Shown here: positions 16,469 to 23,748 of the stretch, one piece after another
How positions within the stretch are numbered: the first letter of the stretch is position 1
Layout: the number at the start of each line of letters is the position of its first letter
Origin: an uncultured Candidatus Melainabacteria bacterium
Lineage (GTDB): Bacteria > Cyanobacteriota > Vampirovibrionia > Gastranaerophilales > Gastranaerophilaceae
Assembly: GCA_934699705.1 (NCBI GenBank)
Contig: CAKUXD010000014.1
Coordinates: 1 to 42,047, forward strand
Direction: 5' to 3'
Length of the DNA: 42,047 nt
The notes under the pieces: generated by a model
Databases searched by the model: none
Seen by the model: the letters and a program-made list of their open reading frames with translations, nothing else
Told to the model about the DNA's origin: nothing
Made by a program: the position numbers and the translations under genes

Positions 16469-17497
16469 ATGAAAAACATTATTAACAAAGCAATCGACAA
16501 ACATAACTTAACTAAAGAGGAAATTATAAGCATTTTAAATGACAATTCGATTAACGAATATCTTTTTCAAAGCGCAAATTATGTTCGAGAAAAATTTGTC
16601 GGTAATGACGTTCATTTAAGAGGTTTAATTGAGTTTTCAAATATCTGTAAATGTTCTTGCAAATATTGCGGACTTCGTAAGGATAACTCCATTTTGGAAA
16701 GATTTAGACTAACTCCTGAAGAAATTATCGACTTTGCCCAAAAAGCTAGTGATTACGGTTATAAAACTGTCGTACTGCAATCTGGCGAAGATGGATTTTT
16801 TAAAACTGAAATTTTAGTAGATATTATCAAAAAAATTAAAAGTTTTAATCTGGCTATAACTTTAAGTATTGGCGAAAAAACTTTTGAAGAATACAAAGCC
16901 TACAAACAAGCTGGAGCTGATAGATATCTTCTAAGAATTGAAACAACCGACAAAGAGCTTTACAAACAAATGCACCCGAATATGAGTTTTGAAAACAGAG
17001 TTCAATGTTTAAAAAATTTAAAAGAATTAGATTACGAGATCGGAAGCGGTTGTCTTGTAGGCTTACCAAACCAAACTCTCGACTCTTTAGCAAACGACAT
17101 CTTATTTTTTAAAGAAATTGATGCCGATATGATAGGAATTGGTCCATTTATTCCAAACCCAAACACACCACTACACAAAGCAAACGGCGGAAGTTTTGAA
17201 TTAGCTCTAAAAGTTATGGCGCTAACAAGATTATTATTACCTACAATCAACATTCCTGCCACAACTGCAATGGAAACACTCAACCCAAATGGTAGAATTA
17301 TAGCCCTGCAATCAGGAGCAAATGTTGTTATGCCAAATGTTACAGAAGGTGATTATCGAAGAAAATATGAAATTTACCCTGGAAAAATTTGCGTTAACGA
17401 TACTCCAGCTCATTGCAGAAGTTGTATTAGTGCAAAAATTCAGGCAATCGGCAGAAATATTTCAACAGATTATGGATTTCATAAAAAACTTTGTTAA
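16469..17497 (+). CDS. hydE: [FeFe] hydrogenase H-cluster radical SAM maturase HydE
   Basis: Radical SAM enzyme needed to build the H-cluster of [FeFe]-hydrogenases. I take ATG 16469 (342 residues), with AGGTG at 16456-16460, over the GTG at 16439. The N-terminal HLRGLIEFSNICKCSCKYCG segment matches HydE, with the SAM cluster motif C60-x3-C64-x2-C67. Later family features include GIGPFIPNPNTPL, a TTAMETLNP-type strand, GANVVMPN, and YEIYPGK followed by cysteines (HCRSC). BioB and PylB are relatives, but these segments favour HydE. HydF, HydG and the hydrogenase itself are not in the window. Implies fermentative hydrogen metabolism. Confidence 0.87.
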   Translation: MKNIINKAIDKHNLTKEEIISILNDNSINEYLFQSANYVREKFVGNDVHLRGLIEFSNICKCSCKYCGLRKDNSILERFRLTPEEIIDFAQKASDYGYKTVVLQSGEDGFFKTEILVDIIKKIKSFNLAITLSIGEKTFEEYKAYKQAGADRYLLRIETTDKELYKQMHPNMSFENRVQCLKNLKELDYEIGSGCLVGLPNQTLDSLANDILFFKEIDADMIGIGPFIPNPNTPLHKANGGSFELALKVMALTRLLLPTINIPATTAMETLNPNGRIIALQSGANVVMPNVTEGDYRRKYEIYPGKICVNDTPAHCRSCISAKIQAIGRNISTDYGFHKKLC

Positions 17498-17506
17498 ATA
17501 AAAAAA

Positions 17507-17532
17507 GTTCTTGCCAAAACAAGAACCTTTTT
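17507..17532. terminator. Bidirectional terminator between hydE and the minus-strand cluster
   Basis: gttcttg/caagaac stem (17507-17513, 17520-17526) with a CCAAAA loop, flanked by A-run and T-run so that it can work on both strands for the converging genes. Confidence 0.75.
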
Positions 17533-17552
17533 AAAATTTTATAAACAATTTA

Positions 17553-17876
17553 TTAGTATGAACAAGATGATTTAACATTACTATCAAACTGTTGCTGACA
17601 AGATGCAAATTCTGTATTTATCATCTTCAATTGAGATTGATATTGAAGCATTTGCTGGTCTAATTTCTTTTCTAACAAATGCATTCTTTCTTTTCTTGCA
17701 TTCAATTGTTTCAAAACAGGACTATCTGCACTTAAATCAGTACCTGCATTAATCAATTGAGCCTCTTGAGCCGCTAAATCTGTTTTTGCTTGTGAAACAA
17801 GTTGTATTTTATATTCTAAATCCAATCTTTGTGAATTAAGAGCAAACATTCTTGCTGAAGCTGTCAATAAACCCAT
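17553..17876 (-). CDS. Short member of the MGxxASxAR family (coiled-coil protein)
   Basis: A 107-residue, mostly helical protein. Its N-terminus (MGLLTASARMFALNSQRLDL) follows the same pattern as the proteins at 19465-20874 and 26457-27773: MG..., AR at 8-9, a later EY, then QAKTDL for QARTAL. Its C-terminal helix also follows theirs, including TE...NV.S spacing. It therefore looks like the two conserved ends joined without the variable centre. The remainder is glutamine-rich coiled coil, with two cysteines near the end. AAGGAT precedes the ATG. It is 10 bases downstream of the 91-residue gene, in one transcript. Function unknown; a secretion or assembly signal at the N-terminus is inference. 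Confidence 0.7.
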   Translation of the reverse strand: MGLLTASARMFALNSQRLDLEYKIQLVSQAKTDLAAQEAQLINAGTDLSADSPVLKQLNARKERMHLLEKKLDQQMLQYQSQLKMINTEFASCQQQFDSNVKSSCSY

Positions 17877-17886
17877 TTTTAAATCC

Positions 17887-18162
17887 TTATCTAGTTTGGT
17901 CTAAATTTTTTCCTTTTAAGAAATTATGTTGATTATTTTCTGCGATTAATGCTTCCATTTTGTTGAATTGGTACTTATGATAATTAAGTCTGTATTCAGC
18001 CATTTTTAGCTTTTTACGAATAGTCAAGGCATCTTTCAACCCTGCGACAAAATCATCTGCCATCGCTTTTATAGGATTTTTCTTAACGAAATAATTCCTT
18101 GTATATGCGAAGAAGTTCATTAATCTTTTGAAGTTAGTCTGTAAAGCTTCTGCTTGGAACAT
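17887..18162 (-). CDS. Small basic helical protein of unknown function
   Basis: A 91-residue basic protein, helical throughout, without a signal peptide. Recognisable stretches are LMNFFAYTRNYFVKKNPIKA and LKMAEYRLNYHKYQFNKMEA. No family recognised. AAAAGGAG gives a strong ribosome site. It is first in a two-gene transcript with the short MGxxASxAR protein, and the CATGTT-type sites at 18212-18273 lie just upstream. A role as an adaptor or chaperone for the neighbouring family would fit its size and charge, but this is a guess. Confidence 0.6.
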   Translation of the reverse strand: MFQAEALQTNFKRLMNFFAYTRNYFVKKNPIKAMADDFVAGLKDALTIRKKLKMAEYRLNYHKYQFNKMEALIAENNQHNFLKGKNLDQTR

Positions 18163-18495
18163 ATAGTTCTCCTTTTGTTAAACTTTATAGATTGACCTTC
18201 ACATATTTAAAAACATGTTATAACCTTTTATTGCCTATTTTTTAGCATGTTTGTAACATGTCTTAATCATGTTGTACAGTCTATCTTATCACCTGTGATA
18301 CTCAAGAAAACGATTTTTCTCTTCATATCCGAATATGTTATCGGCACAGATTTGTGAAACTTTAGCCCTGAAGGGATTTTTTTATACAAATTGTAATAAA
18401 AATTTACAATATGAGTTAAAGTCCTTATAAATATGTTATTTATAAAGACTTTATAAATTATCATTCTTAAATAAGTACGTGTTTTCATAATTTAA
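18163..18495. other. Intergenic region with repeated CATGTT sites and a hairpin
   Basis: This 333-base stretch has no convincing gene; a 73-codon minus frame (18267-18488) is AT-driven and lacks a good ribosome site. It holds the CATGTT cluster described separately and a long hairpin at 18418-18452: aaagtc/gacttt plus ttataaata/tatttataa around a TGT loop with one internal mismatch. That hairpin lies just downstream of the 18496-19347 gene and may act as its terminator or protect its 3' end, although no U-run follows. Confidence 0.5.
18212..18273. promoter_or_regulatory. Cluster of CATGTT/AACATG sites, candidate operator
   Basis: AACATGTT at 18212-18219, the 15-base inverted repeat CATGTT-TGT-AACATG at 18246-18260, and a further CATGTT at 18268-18273, all within about 110 bases upstream of the minus-strand gene starting at 18162. 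The repetition and symmetry suggest binding by a dimeric regulator; which one is unknown. Confidence 0.4.
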
Positions 18496-19347
18496 CTATA
18501 AGTTTTGGATTGCTTTTGAATCTGAATCCATACCTTCTTTCAACATTTTTCTAACAATTTCACCTTGGGTATCCAACATTTTGCAAACTGTTTCAATGTT
18601 TCTAACTTTGTTAGAAAGAATTGTGTCAGCGTTAGATAAAACATTTGCAGATACGTTTTGGTATGCCGCCAACGCTGCCGATGAAGTACCTTGCATCAAG
18701 TTACCCATAACAATTGCAGGCAAACCATATTCGCCTAAATATGGAGCAGCCGCGGTCATAATACCACCCCAACCAGAAATAAGCCCTGCTATTGGCATTA
18801 CAACATTTTGCATACCAATACCATAACCATTTGCAGTACCAACACCGTAAGCAGTTGCGCTTGCAATATCAGCTATACCGCCTAAGGCAGACGCGCCACC
18901 TGTTACAACGCCACCAGAAGTTCCTAAACCTGATAATAACCCATCTGTAATTGAAGATGCACCACCAGTTGCAAAACCGCTTAATGATAATCCCGCAGCA
19001 CCACCTGGAAAACCTGAATAGTTACCTAAATTTCCAATACCAAATGCTGAAGTTGTACCATTTACTTGTGCAGTAGAACCTGTGATTGGCGACCAGTATG
19101 AAGTCCCCGGAATGTTAAAAGATTGAGTTCCACCCAAAGTTGACATAAATGATGACGGAGCAAACAAGCTTGCCAATTTATACAAAGCGCCACCTGCAAG
19201 TTCAAAACCAGTACCAGAACTTGCTGAACCAGATACAGTTAAATCTCTTAATCTGTCGTAAGTTTCGTACAATTGAACTTTAGCATCACTTGATGCGGAG
19301 CCAAATTTGTTTGCTATTACTAATAAACTATCGTTTTTGTATGACAT
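18496..19347 (-). CDS. Glycine/serine/alanine-rich protein of unknown function
   Basis: A 283-residue protein without a classical signal peptide. The N-terminal 45 residues are helical and polar (MSYKNDSLLVIANKFGSASS); the centre (about 45-200) is very rich in G, S, A and T with short hydrophobic runs (GNLGNYSGFPGGAAGLSLSG); the C-terminal 70 residues are again a polar helix (SNADTILSNKVRNIETVCKM). This plan of two helical ends and a low-complexity middle echoes the neighbouring MGxxASxAR proteins, although no direct similarity is visible. GAGGAT precedes the ATG. It may be a surface or appendage protein, or a substrate of the same export route; unproven. Confidence 0.65.
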   Translation of the reverse strand: MSYKNDSLLVIANKFGSASSDAKVQLYETYDRLRDLTVSGSASSGTGFELAGGALYKLASLFAPSSFMSTLGGTQSFNIPGTSYWSPITGSTAQVNGTTSAFGIGNLGNYSGFPGGAAGLSLSGFATGGASSITDGLLSGLGTSGGVVTGGASALGGIADIASATAYGVGTANGYGIGMQNVVMPIAGLISGWGGIMTAAAPYLGEYGLPAIVMGNLMQGTSSAALAAYQNVSANVLSNADTILSNKVRNIETVCKMLDTQGEIVRKMLKEGMDSDSKAIQNL

Positions 19348-19464
19348 AATTTATCCTCGTAATCTTTGGAGTTACCCAATTAATATACCCTTTGAAGTTT
19401 TGCAAGTGTGCGATTAAACACACCTGCAATCTTCTTAACGAGCTTACAAAGAAGCTCAAATTTA

Positions 19465-20874
19465 TTATTTGAACGTACCAAATGTACTTTCCACGTTCTT
19501 TTGAAGTACGCCTTTTACGGCTTCCATTTCGGTTGTTAGAGCCTTTTGCTCTGTTTCTAACTGCTTCAATCTCAATTCAAGAGTTCTGTCTTGTTCTTGA
19601 ATTAAAGATGTTTTTGCGTTGATATCTGACATTTGTTTTTCGTATTGATTCAAATCATAATAATATTGATTCATCGCATCATTGTATGCAGCTTGGTTTG
19701 TTGTTTCTTCTGCCTTTAATTCAAAGTTTGTACTCATATTTTTCAACTTCATATTAGCAAAACGTCCAGAGCCTGAAGCATCGTCCATTACTGCATAATC
19801 AGTATTAGTAATTTTTTCTTTCATTGTAGTTGCATAATATTGAGTCAATGATGGTTGGTAGTCCATACCAGATGAAATTGAATATGGATCTTCTTTATGT
19901 TTTGTTTTTGCAACACAATCATCTAATTCAGCTTTTGTTACATAGTAAGTATTGCCATTCTTTTCATATTTATATACTTCACCAGCATCAACCATTGCTT
20001 TTGTTATGCCGCCTGCTTTGCCGAAATCATTAATGATTTGTTGTAATGCAGTTTGGTCTACCAAGCTTGTTGGGTCTGCTAATGTAACAACTTCAGCCGT
20101 TGAGTTGCCTAATTTGTAAGAATCTGTTGTTGTCGTTACTTCTTCTTGGTAAGTACCATTTGGGTTCACAATATTGTTTGCGACTTCTGTATCTGGAGTA
20201 ATTGCGTCAGTTAATGGAGTGGTTGTGTATTTAGTTATAGCATTACCCGCAGCATCATAACCTGTGTATTTATATAAATCACCATCAAATACTGCGCCAT
20301 TATTTGAATGTGCATAAGCCTCAACATAAGCATCATATATTGCTTTATCCGCAGGATCATTTGTATCCAATTTTGCATAATCTGAATCTATGTAAGCATT
20401 ATTGTTAACGTCCCAAACTTGGAATTTATTATTAACAGCATCCCATTGGAATTTGTCATTTTGAGAAGCGTCAACAGTAGTACCTGTTTTTGTTTCAGTT
20501 TTTGTTGTTGTAGTTGTTGTTTTTTGTACTTGCGGATTAGAATTTGTTGTTTCAACACCTTTATATACATCTTCATAGAAGTAGTAAGTAACCAATTTAT
20601 TGTACTCTGTACCATCAGCGTCTTTCTTATCTACTGACTGAATATCAGAAACCACATAAGTGTTAATACCGTCATTAAATGAATACTGCAATGTCGTATA
20701 ATTTGTAATACTTGGAACAGTCGGAATAGTTAAACCCAGCATTTGATTCCATAAATTTGCAGACTGATTACCCAACGCAGTACGCGCCTGATTAATCTGT
20801 TGCCCTTCATATTCTACGTTTGTTTTTCTTGCGGTAAGACCTAAATATCTTGCCTGTGATGCTGCCATTCCCAT
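19465..20874 (-). CDS. Conserved-ends/variable-centre protein, copy 1 (MGMAASQAR family)
   Basis: A 469-residue protein of no named family. Residues 1-34 are identical to those of the paralogue at 26457-27773 (MGMAASQARYLGLTAR and on to QARTAL), and about the last 50 (DINAKTSLIQEQDRTLELRL onwards) are nearly so; the centre is much more diverged and includes a threonine-rich run (about 118-135). There is no classical signal peptide or transmembrane helix. Helical conserved ends around a variable middle are typical of self-assembling exported proteins such as flagellins, but I see no homology to those. AGGAGAAACCGCTT before the ATG nearly matches the paralogue's leader. Two hairpins follow its stop (19440-19457 and 19402-19427). 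Confidence 0.75.
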   Translation of the reverse strand: MGMAASQARYLGLTARKTNVEYEGQQINQARTALGNQSANLWNQMLGLTIPTVPSITNYTTLQYSFNDGINTYVVSDIQSVDKKDADGTEYNKLVTYYFYEDVYKGVETTNSNPQVQKTTTTTTKTETKTGTTVDASQNDKFQWDAVNNKFQVWDVNNNAYIDSDYAKLDTNDPADKAIYDAYVEAYAHSNNGAVFDGDLYKYTGYDAAGNAITKYTTTPLTDAITPDTEVANNIVNPNGTYQEEVTTTTDSYKLGNSTAEVVTLADPTSLVDQTALQQIINDFGKAGGITKAMVDAGEVYKYEKNGNTYYVTKAELDDCVAKTKHKEDPYSISSGMDYQPSLTQYYATTMKEKITNTDYAVMDDASGSGRFANMKLKNMSTNFELKAEETTNQAAYNDAMNQYYYDLNQYEKQMSDINAKTSLIQEQDRTLELRLKQLETEQKALTTEMEAVKGVLQKNVESTFGTFK

Positions 20875-20966
20875 AAGCGGTTTCTCCTATCTTTTTATAT
20901 ATACTAGTGTCTTTCTTTTCGTTAGTTACTCTCTTTTTCTTCTTAATGACCTTTGGCTAAAAGTCA

Positions 20967-20986
20967 ATAATAATCATGATTATTAT
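20967..20986. promoter_or_regulatory. Perfect 20-bp palindrome over a -10-like box
   Basis: ATAATAATCATGATTATTAT is fully self-complementary. It partly overlaps a minus-strand TATAAT (20984-20989), about 110 bases upstream of the 19465-20874 gene. Its form resembles Fur-type boxes, but such AT-rich palindromes are not specific. The rest of the 318-base gap (20875-21192) holds another inverted repeat, catgta/tacatg (21085-21108), and the ligase promoter; no gene is visible in it. Confidence 0.45.
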
Positions 20987-21118
20987 ACGGTATGTTTACA
21001 TTTTTTTACATTAAAACAATAGAAATATCCTTCGTTTGCATTAGCTATAATTTGATAATTCATATATATACAGTAATTATTTCACATGTATATAATAAAT
21101 ATTACATGCATAGCAGGT

Positions 21119-21148
21119 TTGACATCTCATCTTCACTTAGTTTATAAT
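21119..21148 (+). promoter_or_regulatory. Strong sigma-70-type promoter of the AMP-binding ligase
   Basis: TTGACA (21119-21124) and TATAAT (21143-21148), both perfect, with an 18-base spacer, 44 bases ahead of the start codon at 21193. Confidence 0.85.
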
Positions 21149-21192
21149 ACTAGCACGTTAGCATATAAATGCACAAAGAATAGGTGAGGAAG

Positions 21193-22866
21193 ATGAAATA
21201 TAGATCAAATAACGTTCTTTTATTATTGGAAGACAAAACAGATGTTTACGGCGATAGAGTTGCTTTAGGAATTAAAACTTCTCTTGGCTGGAAAGAATTT
21301 ACATACAAAGGTTTAGGACTTTTATCAAGAAAACTTGGTAGCTACCTAATTAACGAAATTGGTATTCAAAAGAACGACAGAATTGCTATTCTTTCTGAAT
21401 CTAAACCAGAATATGGCGCATGCGTATTCGCATCAATTCTTTCAGGAGCAACAACTGTTCCTTTAGATATTAAATTGACAAAATATGAACTTGTTTCAAT
21501 TCTAAAAGACTGCCAACCTAGAGTTCTTTTAGTTTCTCAAACGTATATTGAAAAAGCATTAGAAATTCAAAAAGAAATTGAATCTATTGAACACGTTATT
21601 GTTATGGACGAACCAAGCTATAATATGACACTTCCTAGCTTATACACAATTAATTCAACTCCAAATTGCAAATGGCGTCATAGAAGTTCTAAATCAACTG
21701 CGTTCATTATTTATACATCAGGTACAACAGGAAATCCAAAGGGTGTAGAAATTTCATTTAGAAACATGCTTGCTCAGTTAAACGATTTGAACACTGTTGT
21801 TCACAACTTCTTGCCAGAAGGCGAAAATACAAAAATTTTATCAATCCTACCTATGAACCACTTATTTGAATTAACGGTAGGTTTCTCAACCTTCTTGTTA
21901 TTTGGTACATCTGTATATTACACACAATCATTAAAACCAAAGGATATTTTAATGATTATGAGAGAAAAACAAGTACAATTTATGGTGGTTGTTCCTGCGT
22001 TCTTAAAATTATTAAAAGCAGGTATTGAAAATGAAATTCACAACAATCCAGTTGCACGCAAGGTATTCCCTGTAATGTACAATATTGCTAGATTTATTCC
22101 GTCATTCAGAATTAAGAAAATGATTTTCAAAAAAATTCATGATAATTTTGGCGGACAATTCAGAGGTTGTATCTCTGGCGGTGCGCCAATTGATAAACAT
22201 GTTGCTAACTTCTTTGAAACAATTGGTATTAAAGTTTATGCTGGTTATGGTTTATCAGAAACAAGCCCTGTTGTATCTGTAAATTACGACAAACGTAAGG
22301 ATTACACATCAGTTGGAAAACCATTACCAAGTTTTGAATGCAGAATTGATAAAGAAACAGGCGAAATTCAATTAAAAGGGCCTTCTGTAATGAAAGGATA
22401 CCATAATCAACCAGAACTTACCGCAGAAACTATTGATGAAGACGGTTGGTTACACACAGGTGATATCGGTCATTTAGACAAAGACGGACATATTCATATT
22501 ACAGGCAGAATTAAAAACATGATTGTGCTTTCAGGTGGTAAAAAAGTATTCCCTGAAGAAGTTGAAGCAGTTCTTGAAGCTAGTAACAACTTTGCAGAAA
22601 TTTGCGTAATGGGTTCATCTCGCGCAGGCGGTGCAAAAGACGGTACCGAAGAAATTGTTGCAGTAATTGTTCCAAAAGAAAATTTCGCAAATGGTAAATC
22701 AGATGAAGAATTAAATAAACTTGTAAGAGAAGAAGTTAAACAGTTGTCTTCACATCTTGCACCTTACAAACGACCAATTAATATTGTAGTTTACAAACAC
22801 GAACTTCCAAAAACAACAACACGAAAAGTTAAACGTAGAGAAGTTAAGCAATTATTAAATTTATAG
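21193..22866 (+). CDS. AMP-forming acyl-CoA/acyl-ACP ligase, copy 1
   Basis: A 557-residue ANL-superfamily enzyme that activates a carboxylic acid, probably a fatty acid, as acyl-AMP and passes it to CoA or ACP. The P-loop-like motif YTSGTTGNPKG lies at about 175, GYGLSETSP at about 352, the HTGDIG hinge region follows, and GRIKNMIVLSGGKKVFPEE leads into the C-terminal domain; the essential lysine lies near the end (TTTRKVKRRE). I start at ATG 21193, because the GTG at 21184 lies inside the AGGTGAGGA ribosome site. Chain-length specificity cannot be read. A relative lies at 33222-35132. Strong promoter upstream and perfect terminator downstream make it a single-gene unit. Confidence 0.85.
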   Translation: MKYRSNNVLLLLEDKTDVYGDRVALGIKTSLGWKEFTYKGLGLLSRKLGSYLINEIGIQKNDRIAILSESKPEYGACVFASILSGATTVPLDIKLTKYELVSILKDCQPRVLLVSQTYIEKALEIQKEIESIEHVIVMDEPSYNMTLPSLYTINSTPNCKWRHRSSKSTAFIIYTSGTTGNPKGVEISFRNMLAQLNDLNTVVHNFLPEGENTKILSILPMNHLFELTVGFSTFLLFGTSVYYTQSLKPKDILMIMREKQVQFMVVVPAFLKLLKAGIENEIHNNPVARKVFPVMYNIARFIPSFRIKKMIFKKIHDNFGGQFRGCISGGAPIDKHVANFFETIGIKVYAGYGLSETSPVVSVNYDKRKDYTSVGKPLPSFECRIDKETGEIQLKGPSVMKGYHNQPELTAETIDEDGWLHTGDIGHLDKDGHIHITGRIKNMIVLSGGKKVFPEEVEAVLEASNNFAEICVMGSSRAGGAKDGTEEIVAVIVPKENFANGKSDEELNKLVREEVKQLSSHLAPYKRPINIVVYKHELPKTTTRKVKRREVKQLLNL

Positions 22867-22877
22867 TTTATAAAACT

Positions 22878-22910
22878 AAAAAGCCCCGCAACGATGTTGC
22901 GGGGCTTTTT
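22878..22910. terminator. Bidirectional terminator
   Basis: A perfect 15-bp stem (aaaaagccccgcaac with its complement) around GAT, with A-run and T-run on either side, between the converging ligase and murI genes. Confidence 0.95.
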
Positions 22911-22935
22911 ATAATTTAAAATTCACAAATTTACT

Positions 22936-23748
22936 TTACGCTTGTGCAAATTGAATTAATTTTGGTGCTTTGCGAAGTTCATAAAACATTTTTGCAGCAA
23001 TCTTAAATTCATTAGGATTTGCGCTAACATAAAAATCTTCATTTCCACCGTTTTCATTCAGCAAATCTCGTTTTTGCAAATCTTCTTTAATGAAATTTGC
23101 AAAATATTCAGCTGGGTCGATAAACATTTCTCGAGGTGCAAATTTTGATAACACATCTAATAAAAATGGATAATGGGTACAGCCTAAAATAATTTTATCT
23201 GGATTATTTTCAAGCATTTTATCCAAATTTTCTTTTATCAAATTTTGACTTAATTCGTCATTTTGCTTGTTTCCTTCAACAATCTGAACCCACCCTGGGC
23301 AAGACATTTCAAAAACATCAATATCATTATTGTACTTAGTAATTTCTTGCTTATAAACTCCAGACGCTATTGTTGCAGAGGTTGCAAAAACACCTAAACG
23401 CTTTATCGGCATTTGCGATATAACCTTTGCACTCGACTGAATTATTGGATACAATGTATAATCATATTTATCTTTATATTCTTCATAAACATTCGCAGAT
23501 GTTGTATTACAAGCCATAACAACAGCCTTAACTTCTTCATATTTAAAATAATTAAAAATATCAAAAGTTATATCAATAAGTTGTTGTTTTGTTTTTTGAC
23601 CATAAGGACAATTTTTCAAATCACCAAAATAAATATAATCTTCTTTTGGCAAAATTTCTTTCAATTTTTTATAAACGGTTAAACCGCCCACTCCCGAATC
23701 GAAAATTGCAATTGGTCTATTCTTATTTTTGTTGTTGCTTGTAATAAT
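22936..23748 (-). CDS. murI: Glutamate racemase, non-canonical start
   Basis: Makes D-glutamate for peptidoglycan from L-glutamate by a two-cysteine mechanism. ACNTTSA and LGCTHYP carry the two catalytic cysteines. The essential N-terminal FDSGVGG motif is fully encoded (23703-23683), but the first in-frame ATG/GTG/TTG is the GTG for its valine at 23691, which would remove the needed aspartate and serine. The frame is open up to a TGA at 23751. I place the start at ATT 23748, seven bases after AGAAGGG, giving 270 residues and an N-terminus ending in NKNRPIAIFDSG, close to the family norm. The gene overlaps the end of the amidase gene by 26 bases in another frame. A start at 23691 would give a truncated 251-residue product. 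Confidence 0.8.
   Translation of the reverse strand: MITSNNKNKNRPIAIFDSGVGGLTVYKKLKEILPKEDYIYFGDLKNCPYGQKTKQQLIDITFDIFNYFKYEEVKAVVMACNTTSANVYEEYKDKYDYTLYPIIQSSAKVISQMPIKRLGVFATSATIASGVYKQEITKYNNDIDVFEMSCPGWVQIVEGNKQNDELSQNLIKENLDKMLENNPDKIILGCTHYPFLLDVLSKFAPREMFIDPAEYFANFIKEDLQKRDLLNENGGNEDFYVSANPNEFKIAAKMFYELRKAPKLIQFAQA

Noticed and set aside
18267..18488. 73-codon minus-strand open frame
   Set aside because: AT-rich sequence with no ribosome site; it runs through the hairpin and CATGTT region and has no protein-like features.
19348..19464. Riboswitch in the gap before the Gly/Ser-rich gene
   Set aside because: Two plain hairpins (19402-19427 and 19440-19457) without a recognisable ligand-binding core; more likely 3'-end structure of the upstream gene.
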